Assembly: GCA_016210325.1 (NCBI GenBank)
Contig: JACQUK010000090.1
Span: forward strand, 1 to 49,533
DNA length: 49,533 bases
Direction: 5' to 3'
Origin: Chloroflexota bacterium
GTDB taxonomy: Bacteria > Chloroflexota > Dehalococcoidia > Lucifugimonadales > HRBIN23
Of the stretch, positions 32,159 to 41,898 are shown one piece after another (the stretch's first letter is position 1; the number at the start of each line of letters is the position of its first letter). The notes beneath the pieces are model-generated. The model did not search any database, was not told the DNA's origin, and worked only from the letters and a program-made list of their open reading frames with translations. The translations under genes and the position numbers were made by a program.

Positions 32159-32758
32159 ATGACTACACCACATCACACAACCGAGATAAGGCAGCAGGAG
32201 ATTGTCGAAAAGGCTCGACAAATCCTGGCGGCGCGAGGCATGGATGCCCTGACCATGCGCGCCCTGTCGCAGGCGGTGGGCGTCACTGAGGGAGCCATCT
32301 ACCGCCACTTCCGCGACAAGCACGAAATCCTGCTGGCCCTGATTGACGATGTCGAGGAGAACTTGCTTGCTGGCCTTGAGAGGGCCAAGAGCCGAGGCCA
32401 CCGGCCTCTCGACTGTCTGGAAAACGTGCTGCACGAGCGCCTCTCCTCGGCGGAGCGCCGTGGGGGCATCTCCGTCCTGGTGATTGGCGCTGTGCTGCGT
32501 AGCGGCGACGCAGGCCCAAGGCAGCGGATGGGAGCGGCCGTTGACCGGTACGTGGCAAAGGTGCAGGAGATTCTGGAGGAAGGGGTAAGGCAGGGACAGG
32601 TCCGGCCAGACATTGACCCAGCGGCTGCGGCGCTGGCCTTCTACGGCCTGATGCACGGGGCCGTAGCCCTCTGGCGCCTCAGCGGCGGCAGGCTTCCGCT
32701 GTCCCAACGCTCCCAGGCCCTCTGGGGCATGTTCCGCAGGGGCATCGCCGCCCAATAG
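32159..32758 (+). CDS. TetR/AcrR-family transcriptional regulator
   Basis: A 199-residue repressor. The N-terminal HTH is textbook: 'IVEKARQILAARGMDALTMRALSQAVGVTEGAIYRHFRDKHEILLALID'. The C-terminal ligand domain is helical, with an end pattern common in AcrR-like proteins ('IDPAAAALAFYGLMHGAVALWRLSGG'). The ATG overlaps a palindromic site shared with the SRPBCC promoter 32 kb away, so it may repress both itself and that gene. No Shine-Dalgarno is visible, and translation may be leaderless or nearly so. The genes on either side (phosphodiesterase, betaine transporter) are other possible targets. Confidence 0.88.
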   Translation: MTTPHHTTEIRQQEIVEKARQILAARGMDALTMRALSQAVGVTEGAIYRHFRDKHEILLALIDDVEENLLAGLERAKSRGHRPLDCLENVLHERLSSAERRGGISVLVIGAVLRSGDAGPRQRMGAAVDRYVAKVQEILEEGVRQGQVRPDIDPAAAALAFYGLMHGAVALWRLSGGRLPLSQRSQALWGMFRRGIAAQ

Positions 32759-32956
32759 TGGGCGTGACAGGCAAGCCACCGCCAGAATAGCAGCCGCGCT
32801 CCTCTATCTACCGCGGACTTCACCCTGCCAGGGGACAGCGACCTGCCAAGTCTGCGTATCGTCATCCCATTCCAGACTATGCGTCACGCTGAGGCACTCC
32901 AGGCCGGCGGTCTGCCACAGCGGCTCTGGTGCCCAATACTCACTGGGAGGCAGGAA

Positions 32957-34183
32957 ATGGGACCAAAGCTAGTAGTCCGTAACTTGTGGAAGGTCTTCGG
33001 CCCTCATCCCCAACAAGTCCTCCACTCCGAATGGCGCCACAAGAGCCGCAACGAAGTCCTCCAGGCAACGGGCCACGTTATCGCTCTTCGAGACACCAGC
33101 TTCGAGGTGGCTGACGGCCAGACCTTTGTGGTCATGGGGCTATCTGGCAGCGGCAAGTCCACCCTGGTGCGCTGTCTGCTGCGCCTCATCGAGCCCTCGG
33201 AGGGCCAGGTGCTCATTAATGGGCAGGACATCCTCGGCTTCCATCACCACCAACTCATTCAGTTCCGCCGCAAGATGGCGGGCATGGTGTTCCAGCGCTT
33301 CGGCCTGCTGCCCCACCGAACAGTACTGGACAATGTGGCCTTTGGGCTGGAAGTCCAGGGGGTAGACAAGAAGGTCCGGCTCAAGCGGGCCCAGGAACTG
33401 GTGGAAGTGGTGGGTCTCCAGGGATGGGAGCACAGCTACCCCAGCACCCTCTCTGGTGGCATGCAGCAGCGGGTGGGCCTGGCCCGGGCCCTGGCCCCCG
33501 ACCCTGAAGTCCTGTTCATGGACGAGCCCTTTAGCGCCCTGGACCCCCTGATCCGCCGAGAGATGCAGGACGAGTTGCTGCGTCTTCAAGAGCGCCTCAG
33601 AAAGACCATCATCTTCATCACCCACGACCTGCAAGAAGCCCTCAAGATGGGAGAGCGCATCGCCATCATGCGGGATGGCGCCATTGTCCAGCAGGGCACC
33701 CCCGAGGAGATTCTGACGGCGCCATCCGACGAGTACGTGGGCGAGTTCACCAAAGACGTGCGGAAAGCCGCGGTGCTGACGGTCCGGTCGGTGATGCGCC
33801 CACCCGGAGTCCTGGTCTCGGCGTGGCAGGGCCCACGGGCAGCCGTCCATGCCATGCACCAGGCGGAGGAAGAGCTAGCCTTCGTGGTGGACAAGCACGA
33901 GCGGCTGTTGGGCATCGTTACGTTCAAGGCTGCCTCCGAGGCGGCCATGAAAGGGAGTGCCTGCCTCCAGGAGTTGATAACCAAGTCACCACTGGTGGTG
34001 CCTGCCGATGCACTCCTGGAGTCCTTGCTCACCATGACGGTGGACTACGACTGGAGCATAGAGGTGCTGCCGGTGGTAGAGGCCGATGGCAGGCTAGTGG
34101 GCGAGGTGCGCCGAGCCTCGGTGCGTGACGTAGCACTCGCCGCCAAAGCCCAGCAGCCTGCGGCCCCAGTTTCACCCCAGTGA
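32957..34183 (+). CDS. proV: Glycine betaine/proline ABC transporter, ATP-binding protein
   Basis: A 408-residue ATPase of the ProV/OpuAA group. Walker A is 'GLSGSGKST', the signature '[15 protein letters not shown]', Walker B '[13 protein letters not shown]', and the switch '[11 protein letters not shown]'. The N-terminal '[11 protein letters not shown]' is typical. Two C-terminal CBS domains (from '[13 protein letters not shown]') sense ionic strength or nucleotides in relatives. The ATG at 32957 is chosen because GGGAGG and AGGAA lie just upstream; the longer frame has no signal. It heads a three-gene operon with permease and binding lipoprotein that imports compatible solutes. The gap 32759-32956 holds nothing recognisable. 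Confidence 0.92.
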   Translation: MGPKLVVRNLWKVFGPHPQQVLHSEWRHKSRNEVLQATGHVIALRDTSFEVADGQTFVVMGLSGSGKSTLVRCLLRLIEPSEGQVLINGQDILGFHHHQLIQFRRKMAGMVFQRFGLLPHRTVLDNVAFGLEVQGVDKKVRLKRAQELVEVVGLQGWEHSYPSTLSGGMQQRVGLARALAPDPEVLFMDEPFSALDPLIRREMQDELLRLQERLRKTIIFITHDLQEALKMGERIAIMRDGAIVQQGTPEEILTAPSDEYVGEFTKDVRKAAVLTVRSVMRPPGVLVSAWQGPRAAVHAMHQAEEELAFVVDKHERLLGIVTFKAASEAAMKGSACLQELITKSPLVVPADALLESLLTMTVDYDWSIEVLPVVEADGRLVGEVRRASVRDVALAAKAQQPAAPVSPQ

Positions 34184-34193
34184 CGAGGAGTAC

Positions 34194-35300
34194 ATGAGCA
34201 TGACTCAACTACGTCCACCCGTAACCGTAGGGCCTGAGCAGGGCCCAGCGCTCACCCGTTTCCTTCGCGTAGCCCGGAAAAGTTGGAGCGCCGCCGTCAA
34301 CGCTGTAGACAACACCCCACTGAAGTATGTGGTCGCACCGCTGCGGGCGGCCGCCGCCATGCCCAGGTGGGTGTGGCTGGTTGCTATCGCCCTCACTCTG
34401 GGAAGCGTCTGGTCCTTTGGGGCCATCGCCAACATCCCCCAGGGGATGCTGGTAGGTCCAACCGTCTCCCGAGCCGTGGACCGCGGTGTGGACTGGATGG
34501 TGGTGAACTGGGATGTCGCCCTTCGCTCACTCAACTTCGCCTTGTTGCAGCACTTCCTGCTTCCGCTGGAGCGGTGGTTGGTGGGGCTTCCCTGGTGGCT
34601 TGTGGCCGGCGTCGTTGCTCTGGTGGCTTACAGGGTGACGGGCCCGATTATGGCCTTCCTGGCCACGGGCATGATCGTGGCCCTGGCCGCTCTGGGGCTC
34701 TTTGACCTAGCCATGACCACCCTTGCTATTGTTATCACCTCGACGGTGCTCGCCGTAGCTCTGGGGGTGCCCACCGGCATCGCCATGGCCAAGAGCAACT
34801 TGGTGGACCAGGCCGTCCGGCCGGTCCTGGACCTGATGCAGACCATGCCCAGCTTTGTCTACCTGATACCGGTCATCATGCTGTTTGGCATTGGCAAGGT
34901 GCCTGGGGTCATTGCGGTGGTGTTCTACGCCGTGCCCCCTATCATCCGTCTCACCAACCTGGGCATCCGGCAGGTTGATGCCGGCGTCGTGGAGGCGGGC
35001 CGTGCCTTTGGCGCCACCGGTACCCAGTTGCTCCTCAAGGTACAGCTACCGCTGGCGCTGCCCGCTGTCATGGCTGGCCTGAACCAGACCATCATGATGG
35101 CCCTGGCCATGGTGGTGGTCACCTCCATGATCGGCGCGCCGGGACTGGGTGTAGAGGTGCTGAATGGGATAGCCAGGCTGGAGGTGGGCCGCGGCCTGCT
35201 GGGCGGCATCGGGATCGTGATCATGGCCATCATCCTGGACCGAATCACCCAGGGATTCGCCAAGCAGCGACAGCCCGCGAGAACGACTGTTGCCAGGTAG
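34194..35300 (+). CDS. proW: Glycine betaine/proline ABC transporter, permease
   Basis: A 368-residue inner-membrane permease of the ProW/OpuAB type. About 90 N-terminal residues include one membrane segment, as in ProW. The core has five to six segments and the EAA loop 'GVVEAGRAFGATGTQLLLKVQLPLALPAVMAGLNQTIMMALAMVVVTSMIGAPGLG'. It starts ten bases after proV; GAGGAG is three bases before the first ATG and nine before the second. It pairs with the upstream ATPase and the downstream lipoprotein for osmoprotectant uptake. Confidence 0.92.
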   Translation: MSMTQLRPPVTVGPEQGPALTRFLRVARKSWSAAVNAVDNTPLKYVVAPLRAAAAMPRWVWLVAIALTLGSVWSFGAIANIPQGMLVGPTVSRAVDRGVDWMVVNWDVALRSLNFALLQHFLLPLERWLVGLPWWLVAGVVALVAYRVTGPIMAFLATGMIVALAALGLFDLAMTTLAIVITSTVLAVALGVPTGIAMAKSNLVDQAVRPVLDLMQTMPSFVYLIPVIMLFGIGKVPGVIAVVFYAVPPIIRLTNLGIRQVDAGVVEAGRAFGATGTQLLLKVQLPLALPAVMAGLNQTIMMALAMVVVTSMIGAPGLGVEVLNGIARLEVGRGLLGGIGIVIMAIILDRITQGFAKQRQPARTTVAR

Positions 35301-35448
35301 CGGACCAATCCTAGCCTTGCTCTCCAGCGAGCGAAGGCGAGGGGAAAACCGCAACGGAGTGGGGTGAGGCCTATGACCCTTGAAGACGATGGTCCGGACC
35401 GCCTGGGCCGGACATCCGCTTACCTCGAATTCGATCAGGAGGACACGC

Positions 35449-36501
35449 ATGAGGACCCGTAACTGGCAGAGACTGGCAGTGCTGCTGGTGGCCGTGGTAG
35501 GCGCAGCTTTCATCGCCGCAGCGTGCGGAAGCGGGGAGAAGGCTGCACCGGAGGCACCCAAGCCGACCATCAAGCTGGTGGACCTACAGAGCGAGCAGAT
35601 GTGGATCGAGAACGCCGTTGCCAAGATCATCATTGAAAATGGCTACGGCTACCCCGTGGAGTCGGTGGTGATGACGACACCCGTGAGCCAAGTCGCCTTA
35701 GCCAGAGGCGATGTTGACGTCATGATGGATACCTGGCCCCAGTACTACCTGGAGTGGTACACGACAGAGACTGCGGCAGGGAACGTCGTTGACCTTGGGA
35801 TGATATACGAGGGACCGCCTCAGCCTTTCATCATCCCTAGAGTTGTAGCCGAGCGGTACAACATCAAGACCATCGAGGATATGAAGCGTCCCGAGGTAGT
35901 TGCCCTCTTCAAAGACCTCGAAGATCCCACAAAGGGTGCCTTCATCAACTGCATCATCGGCTGGCAGTGCGCCGAGATCAACCGGGCCAAGCTAGAGGGC
36001 TACGGATTGGACAAGTACTACAATGCGGTCAGCCCGGGCAGCTCGGGTGCTATGATGGCCGCCTTGGCGGGTCCTATGAAAACTGGCAAGCCCGTCTTCG
36101 GCTACTACTGGTCGCCCACGTCCCTCTTGGGGTCCTACGACTGGTACTACCTGGAGGAGCCGCCTTGGACTGAGCAGTGTTGGGCCGAGGTGTCTAAGGG
36201 ACAATTCGACAGGACCTACAGGCCCAAGCAGGCCTGCGCCTACTCGGCTGAACCCATTACAACAACTGTCCATAAGAGCTTTCTCCAGAAGGCCCCGGAC
36301 GTGGTGGAGCTGTTCAGGAAAATGGTGATGACCGTGGACTCCCTCAATGAGGTCCTAGCCTGGGCCGAGCAGAATGACATCCAGGGCAATTGGGAGAAGG
36401 CCGCTGTCTACTACCTGAAGACCTATGAGGAGCAATGGAAGACCTGGGTGCCGGACGACGTGTACCAGAAGGTCAAGGCGGCGCTGGCGAAGGCTGAGTA
36501 A
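35449..36501 (+). CDS. proX: Glycine betaine/proline-binding lipoprotein (OpuAC/ProX family)
   Basis: A 350-residue substrate-binding protein. A lipoprotein signal peptide has a positive start (MRTRNWQR), a hydrophobic stretch and the lipobox 'AAACGSGE'. Mature domain features: 'KLVDLQSEQMWIENAVAKIII', 'ARGDVDVMMDTWPQYY' and many Trp/Tyr residues expected in a cation-pi aromatic box. The ATG at 35449 follows AGGAGGA by five bases. It is the last gene of the transporter operon and is followed by a strong hairpin. The lipid anchor fits an organism using membrane-tethered binding proteins. The exact ligand (betaine, proline betaine, choline) is not determinable. Confidence 0.9.
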   Translation: MRTRNWQRLAVLLVAVVGAAFIAAACGSGEKAAPEAPKPTIKLVDLQSEQMWIENAVAKIIIENGYGYPVESVVMTTPVSQVALARGDVDVMMDTWPQYYLEWYTTETAAGNVVDLGMIYEGPPQPFIIPRVVAERYNIKTIEDMKRPEVVALFKDLEDPTKGAFINCIIGWQCAEINRAKLEGYGLDKYYNAVSPGSSGAMMAALAGPMKTGKPVFGYYWSPTSLLGSYDWYYLEEPPWTEQCWAEVSKGQFDRTYRPKQACAYSAEPITTTVHKSFLQKAPDVVELFRKMVMTVDSLNEVLAWAEQNDIQGNWEKAAVYYLKTYEEQWKTWVPDDVYQKVKAALAKAE

Positions 36502-36525
36502 GACGAGTTCCCCCGGAGCACACCC

Positions 36526-36560
36526 ATCAGGGAGCAGCCCGCTGTGGGCTGCTCCCTGAT
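36526..36560 (+). terminator. Hairpin terminator after the betaine transporter operon
   Basis: A 15-bp perfect stem (36526-36540 with 36546-36560) around the 5-base loop GCTGT. The following GCTTAGG has no long U-run, so it may act as an attenuator or mRNA stabiliser instead. Confidence 0.55.
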
Positions 36561-36693
36561 GCTTAGGTAACGCTGCCCTGCGTGGCGGTCAGGTGGCATG
36601 GCTTTCGGCGCTGGGGTACAATAGCCCCAACATAATCACATCCAAGGGGCACATCCGAGGGGCGTCCGGCCCCTCCATAGTGGGGAGTAGATC

Positions 36694-39312
36694 ATGGTCA
36701 GCGGGCCATCCTTCGCCAAAGAGGTCAGGCAGGTCAGGATCGAGGAGGAGTTGCGCACCTCCTACCTCGACTACGCCATGTCCGTCATCGTGGCACGCGC
36801 CCTGCCGGACGTGCGCGACGGTCTGAAGCCGGTCCAGCGCCGCATCCTCTTCGCCATGCACGAGCTGGGGCTACGCCCCAACAGCGCCTACAAGAAGTCC
36901 GCCCGTATCGTCGGCGAGGTGCTGGGCAAGTACCACCCCCACGGCGACGCCCCGGTCTACGAGGCCATGGTGCGCCTGGCCCAGGACTTTACCATGCGCT
37001 ACCCCCTGGTGGACGGCCAGGGCAACTTCGGCTCCATTGACGACGACCCGCCTGCGGCTATGCGCTACACCGAGGCCCGCCTGGCGGCCATTGCCGAAGA
37101 GATGCTGGCGGACATCGAGAAGGACACGGTCGACTTCATCGCCAACTTCGACGGCTCCCTCCAGGAGCCGGTTGTGCTGCCCGCCCGCCTGCCCAACCTG
37201 CTGGTCAACGGCGCCGCCGGCATCGCTGTGGGTATGGCTACTTACATCCCACCCCACAACCTGGGAGAGGTCTGCGACGCGGTGGTCCACCTCGTTGACC
37301 ACCCCGACGCCTCGGTGGAGGACCTGCTCCAGCGGGTCCACGGCCCGGACTTCCCCACCGGGGCCATCCTCCTGGCGGGGGAGGACCGCCAGCGCCTCCT
37401 GGAGGCCTACTCCACGGGGCGGGGACGGGTGGTGCTCCAGGCACGGGCGGCCATCGAGGAGCAGAAGCGTGGCGGCCGCCGGCAGATCGTGGTCACCGAG
37501 ATCCCCTACCAGGTCAACAAGGCGGCCCTGGTGGAGCGCATCGCGATCCTGGCCCGCGATAAAAAGGTAGAGGGCATCAGCGAGGTCCGGGACGAGTCCG
37601 ACCGCCACGGCCTGCGCGTGGTGGTGGAGCTAAAGCGCGAGGCCCAGCCTGAGATCGTCCTCAACAACCTCTACAAGCACACACCCCTCCAGACAGCGGT
37701 GAACTTCAACATGCTGGCGCTGGTGGAGGGCCAGCCCGTGACTCTGGGCCTCAAGCCCTTGCTCCAGCACTATGTGGACTTCCGTCGAATCGTGGTCACC
37801 CGCCGTGCCCGCTTCGACCTCAAGAAGGCCAAGGACCGCGCCCACATCCTGGAAGGGCTGCGCATCGCCATCAACTTCCTGGACGAGGTCATCGCCATCA
37901 TCCGCAACGCCCCGGATGTGGACACGGCCCGCCAGGGCCTCATGGCCCGCTTCGCGCTCGACCAGCCCCAGGCCCAGGCCATCCTGGACATGCAGCTCAG
38001 GCGGCTGACCGCCCTGGACCGGGAGCGGCTGGAGGAAGAGTACCAGAAGCTGCTCCAGCAGATTGCCGAGCTGGAGGCCCTGCTGGCCGACCCGTCCAAG
38101 ATCGACGCCAAGGTCAAGGAAGAGACCCTGGAGATCAAGAAGACCTACGGCAACGAACGGCGCACCGAGATCGTCGGAGAAGGGCCCCGGGACTGGACGC
38201 CAGAGGAGACCGTCCCCCACGCCCAGGTGGTGATTACCCTCTCTGTCAACGGCTACGTCAAGCGCATTCCCCTCAGCACCTACCGCTTGCAGCACCGGGG
38301 CGGCAAGGGGGTGAAGGGACAGACCACCCGGGAGGACGACGCCCTCCAGCACGTGCTAGTGGTGGACACCCACGACATGCTGCTGCTGTTCTCGGAGCGG
38401 GGGCGGGTCTACGCCATCAAAGCCTACGAGATCCAGGCCGACACCTCCCGGGCCACCCGTGGCACGTTGGTGACCAATCTGATGGGCATCGGGCCCAAGG
38501 AGCGGGTCACCTCGGTCCTGGCAGTCCCCGACATGGCCATGGACGCCAGCCTGCTGCTGTGCACCCAGCAGGGGGTGGTGAAGCGAGTCGAGTTGGCCGC
38601 CTTCGGCAACATTCGCAACGCCGGGCTCATCGCCATGGACCTGCGTGCCGACCAGGAGCTGGTGGCGGCCTGCCTGGCCACTGCGCAGGACGATGTCGTT
38701 CTGATAACACGGCAGGGCCGTGGGCTGCGGACCCGCGTGGCTGAGTTCCCCATGCGCTCGCGCCAGGCCGGTGGGGTGAAGGGCATCCGACTGGGCAGGG
38801 GTGATGCCGTGGTGGGCATGGACCTGGTCACGCCCGATGGCAGGGTGCTGATGATCAGCGCCCTGGGCTTCGGCAAGCTGACCCCCCTGAGCGACTTCCG
38901 ACCCCTGCACCGGGGTAGCCAGGGGGTGGTGGCCTTCCGGGTCAGCCAGAAGACGGGCCCCGTGGCGATAGCCCAGGTGGTGGACCCGGACGCCGAGGAG
39001 CTGACAGTGGTGACCACCACCGGCATCGTCTCCAAGGTGCCGCTGGCGGAGGTCCCCCAGTACGGGCGCGATAGCCGTGGCGTGACCATCATGAACCTGG
39101 GCCATGGCGTCCAGGTGGCCTCGGCCGCGGTGCCGAGGTTGCTGGGGACAACGCCCCCAGCCCTGGAGGCGGCCACCCGCCGAGCAAGGGAGTCCCTCAA
39201 CGGGCACGCGCGGCCCCGGGCCTCCTCGCAGGATGGGGCGAGTGAGGCCCCTCAGGAGGGACCAGAGCCTCCAGATGAAGGCGGCGAGGCGGAAGAGGGC
39301 GAGGAAGAGTAG
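36694..39312 (+). CDS. gyrA: DNA gyrase subunit A
   Basis: 872 residues, normal GyrA length. The breakage-reunion domain has the catalytic Tyr in '[10 protein letters not shown]' and the quinolone region '[19 protein letters not shown]'. The position equal to E. coli Ser83 is Ala and Asp87 is Glu. A coiled-coil follows ('[23 protein letters not shown]'). The C-terminal six-bladed pinwheel starts with the GyrA box 'QHRGGKG' (usual QRRGGKG). The tail is strongly acidic ([18 protein letters not shown]), which in other gyrases tunes supercoiling. The GyrA box argues for gyrase rather than topoisomerase IV. gyrB is not adjacent. A possible -10 TACAAT lies at 36617-36622. Confidence 0.97.
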   Translation: MVSGPSFAKEVRQVRIEEELRTSYLDYAMSVIVARALPDVRDGLKPVQRRILFAMHELGLRPNSAYKKSARIVGEVLGKYHPHGDAPVYEAMVRLAQDFTMRYPLVDGQGNFGSIDDDPPAAMRYTEARLAAIAEEMLADIEKDTVDFIANFDGSLQEPVVLPARLPNLLVNGAAGIAVGMATYIPPHNLGEVCDAVVHLVDHPDASVEDLLQRVHGPDFPTGAILLAGEDRQRLLEAYSTGRGRVVLQARAAIEEQKRGGRRQIVVTEIPYQVNKAALVERIAILARDKKVEGISEVRDESDRHGLRVVVELKREAQPEIVLNNLYKHTPLQTAVNFNMLALVEGQPVTLGLKPLLQHYVDFRRIVVTRRARFDLKKAKDRAHILEGLRIAINFLDEVIAIIRNAPDVDTARQGLMARFALDQPQAQAILDMQLRRLTALDRERLEEEYQKLLQQIAELEALLADPSKIDAKVKEETLEIKKTYGNERRTEIVGEGPRDWTPEETVPHAQVVITLSVNGYVKRIPLSTYRLQHRGGKGVKGQTTREDDALQHVLVVDTHDMLLLFSERGRVYAIKAYEIQADTSRATRGTLVTNLMGIGPKERVTSVLAVPDMAMDASLLLCTQQGVVKRVELAAFGNIRNAGLIAMDLRADQELVAACLATAQDDVVLITRQGRGLRTRVAEFPMRSRQAGGVKGIRLGRGDAVVGMDLVTPDGRVLMISALGFGKLTPLSDFRPLHRGSQGVVAFRVSQKTGPVAIAQVVDPDAEELTVVTTTGIVSKVPLAEVPQYGRDSRGVTIMNLGHGVQVASAAVPRLLGTTPPALEAATRRARESLNGHARPRASSQDGASEAPQEGPEPPDEGGEAEEGEEE

Positions 39313-39412
39313 GCAGGGGTCCAAAGCTTGGTGAGGAGAGTACCTGTCCTGGTCGAGGCTTGACCGGGGCACCGCGAGGCATGGCAACTCCGCGGATTGG
39401 CGTCGCCTCCTG

Positions 39413-39844
39413 CTAGACGCCTACCCAGCCCACCTTGGTGTCGCCGGTCACTCTGCGCTCGAGCACCGGGCGCTCGCCGCTATATCTAGCACGGAAAACC
39501 TGCGGCCTACGGCTGGCCTGAACTTGCTGAACCACCTTTTGAACTACCGAGACAAGGAGGCGAACCTGGTCCCGCAGGCCCATTCCCGCCTTTGGCCGAT
39601 GGATCTCAAGTACATGGACCCCCGCCTGCAAAAGTGCAGGAGCGTAGGCCCGCTTCGCAGCCTCATCAGTAGTAATCCAGAGCCCACCAAAGGAACCTAT
39701 CCAGTTGATAATCGCGAGGTCTTGCATGCCGGGCTGCGGTGCCGTGGCCTTGAAATCCATAATCTGTAGTACGGCCACAAGCTGAGGCGCACAGAGGCTT
39801 TCATCAACGACAAGAGTGGGCTCAGCCTGCCCTGGCCCGCTCAA
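39413..39844 (-). CDS. PIN-like toxin, VapC45-type
   Basis: A 143-residue protein with a PIN-like fold of the VapC45/DUF5615 kind. 'PTLVVDESLCAPQLVAVLQIMDF' gives the first Asp. 'MQDLAIINWIGSFGGLWITTDEAAKRAY' holds further acidic residues in the usual order, and 'ALLQAGVHVLEIHRPK' forms the last strand. Such proteins are probable RNases. It starts with TTG at 39844, six bases after GGAGG, inside the last codons of the upstream antitoxin gene (23-base overlap), so the two are translationally coupled. The Arg-rich C-terminal tail is not part of the PIN core. Confidence 0.65.
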   Translation of the reverse strand: MSGPGQAEPTLVVDESLCAPQLVAVLQIMDFKATAPQPGMQDLAIINWIGSFGGLWITTDEAAKRAYAPALLQAGVHVLEIHRPKAGMGLRDQVRLLVSVVQKVVQQVQASRRPQVFRARYSGERPVLERRVTGDTKVGWVGV

Positions 39845-40556
39845 GCTTGTCCTCCCACTCCAGAGACCGCTGGACTCCCTCTTCAGGGATTCTGTACGCC
39901 CGGGCTATAGCCTCTGGTCTGTCCCCCCCCCGGCTCATACTCCAAATCGTTCTCGTCGGTATCCTGGTCTTTGCGACACACGGTGCCCCGAACTGAATCT
40001 CCGGGTCCAGCACTACCCAAGGATGCGGCTGCCATTTGCTAGCTACGCGCCAGCAGTTGACACGGCGATCGAAAGCCAAATCGGCAGCGTCAAAGCGAGG
40101 CAGGCGCTCCAGCCAACTGCGGATGATGTCCAGACCAAACTGGCCTCTTCGGCTGACGGAGATGAGTTGGCGTTCAATGTCGAAGAAAATGTCTCCCCTT
40201 CCGACCCAAAGGTCATGAAGAGCGAAGGGTTTCGGGTAGCCGAGGTTGCGCACCGACCACTCATGCACTCGACGGATGTGCTGGGAGGAGAAACCACTCT
40301 GCCGCAGAGCTACGATCATCCGAAGGGACACTAAGTCCTCAAAGCTGAGCCGTCTCTCTCGCCGCGGCCGAAACGCTGCTCCAGGGCTGGGAAGCCCCGT
40401 AGTGACCCAGCGCAGCAGGACTCGGTAGCTGGGCAAGGAATCACGGGGCCCCGTAGCCCTCAGGTACGCGGAGACCTCTGGAACAAAATACACGCCACTC
40501 GCAGCGATCATAGTTTCCATTGACTGGCCTTGCCCCTTGGTCTCTGTAGCAAACAT
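39822..40556 (-). CDS. DUF433 antitoxin with MerR-like N-terminal domain (VapB45-type)
   Basis: A 244-residue protein. Residues 20-90 look like a MerR-type winged HTH ('GVYFVPEVSAYLRA...YRVLLRWVTTGLP...RLSFEDLVSLRMIVALRQSGFSSQHIRRVHEW'). The C-terminus is a DUF433 domain ('WVVLDPEIQFGAPCVAKTRIPTRTIWSMSRGGDRPEAIARAYRIPEEGVQRSLEWEDKL'). This two-domain plan is that of VapB45 antitoxins, which bind DNA and neutralise the PIN-like partner. Order (antitoxin first), overlap and direction match a type II toxin-antitoxin operon. The exact start is uncertain; Met13 has AAGGGGCAAGG upstream. Confidence 0.75.
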   Translation of the reverse strand: MFATETKGQGQSMETMIAASGVYFVPEVSAYLRATGPRDSLPSYRVLLRWVTTGLPSPGAAFRPRRERRLSFEDLVSLRMIVALRQSGFSSQHIRRVHEWSVRNLGYPKPFALHDLWVGRGDIFFDIERQLISVSRRGQFGLDIIRSWLERLPRFDAADLAFDRRVNCWRVASKWQPHPWVVLDPEIQFGAPCVAKTRIPTRTIWSMSRGGDRPEAIARAYRIPEEGVQRSLEWEDKLERARAG

Positions 40557-40606
40557 ATTCTACCACCCTACCCAGCCCAACAGACCGGGGCTTGACCGGA
40601 TGTCTC

Positions 40607-41851
40607 CTATCCCTTGGGCGGCGTGTCCCGGATGACCTCGGTCTTGCGCAGCTCTGCCAACTCCTCGGCCGAAAGGGCCAGCAGGCCGCCGAACACGGAG
40701 TCGTTGTGCTGGCCGTAGCCAGGCGGGTTGCGGTAGAGCTTGGGCGGCGCCCCAGAGGCGCGTGCCCAGAACCCCTGCTGCGGATAGGTGATCCCCTGGG
40801 GCGTGGCGTACTCCGCTACCTCCACCAGGCCGCCGGTGGCCTGCACGTGGGGGTCATGGACCAGGTCTTGGACCGTCAGCACCGCGCCGGCCATCACCCC
40901 GGTCCCTTGAAGGCGGTGCATCACCTCGTACTTGGCGTACCGGCGGGTCCACCCAGCCAGGTGCCGGTCCATCGCATCCTCGTGCTGCTTGCGTCCTGCG
41001 GCAGTGGCGTACTCGGGCCGCTGCGCCCAGGCCGGCTCCCCCAGGGCCTTGCAGAAGGCTTTCCACTCCTCATCGTCGGCAATGGCGATGGCCACCCACT
41101 CGTCCTCACCCTGGCACGGATAGACGTTGTGGGGCGCCATCGTGGGGTGGCGGTTGCCGGTGCGCCCCGCGTCGCGGCCATTCATCGAGGCGTCCATGAA
41201 CACGTCGCCCACCATGCGAGTCACCGCCTCCAGGTGGCTCACGTCCACGTAGCAGCCACGGCCCGTCCGCTGGCGGTAGTGCAGGCACACCAGGATGGCC
41301 AGGGCCGCATTGAGGCCCGTGATGGGGTCACCATAGGCTATGTTGGAGCGCATGGGGGCGCCCTCCGGGTAGCCGGTGATGCCTGCCAGGCCACACATGC
41401 TGTCAATAATCTCGCCCCAGCAGACGTAGTTCTTGTAGGGGCCGCTGGCGCCGTAGCCGGGCATGGCGATGTAGATGACCTGGGGATTGACCTCTTTGAG
41501 CCTGGGGTAGTCGAAGCCCAGGTTGGGCATCACCCGCAGGCTGAAGTTCTCAATGACCACGTCACTGACCTTGACCAACTCCCTGAACAAGTCCTTGCCA
41601 CGGGGCTTGGAGAGGTCCAGGGTGACCGCCTTCTTGTTGCGGTTCAGGGTGCAGAACCAGGGACGGCCCACCGGCATAGCCCCAGTGGCGCGGTCACTCG
41701 CCAGGCCCAAAAGGCCGCGACCACGGTCCGGGTTGTAGGGCCCTTCCACCTTGATGACCTCGGCCCCCATGTCAGCCAGAAGCTGGGTGCCCTGGGGCCC
41801 AGCGTAGACGTGGGTCAGGTCCAGGATGCGGACGCCGTCCAGCATGCCCAT
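40607..41851 (-). CDS. Family III CoA transferase (CaiB/BaiF), catalytic Asp present
   Basis: 414 residues of the CaiB/BaiF (formyl-CoA transferase) family. 'LDGVRILDLTHVYAGPQGTQLLADMGAEVIKVEGPYNPDRGRG' is the CoA-binding N-terminus. The catalytic Asp lies in 'IAYGDPITGLNAALAIL' (Asp169 region of Frc), and the end has 'VHDPHVQATGGLVEV'. It transfers CoA between carboxylic acids; donors and acceptors cannot be read. GAGGAG is nine bases before the ATG. It lies 47 bases downstream of a second transferase on the same strand that lacks the Asp, so the two may form a heteromer. Confidence 0.9.
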   Translation of the reverse strand: MGMLDGVRILDLTHVYAGPQGTQLLADMGAEVIKVEGPYNPDRGRGLLGLASDRATGAMPVGRPWFCTLNRNKKAVTLDLSKPRGKDLFRELVKVSDVVIENFSLRVMPNLGFDYPRLKEVNPQVIYIAMPGYGASGPYKNYVCWGEIIDSMCGLAGITGYPEGAPMRSNIAYGDPITGLNAALAILVCLHYRQRTGRGCYVDVSHLEAVTRMVGDVFMDASMNGRDAGRTGNRHPTMAPHNVYPCQGEDEWVAIAIADDEEWKAFCKALGEPAWAQRPEYATAAGRKQHEDAMDRHLAGWTRRYAKYEVMHRLQGTGVMAGAVLTVQDLVHDPHVQATGGLVEVAEYATPQGITYPQQGFWARASGAPPKLYRNPPGYGQHNDSVFGGLLALSAEELAELRKTEVIRDTPPKG

Positions 41852-41898
41852 GACGTCAGGCTCCTCGCCGAAGTCTCTTCGCCGCGGGCAAAAGCTGC

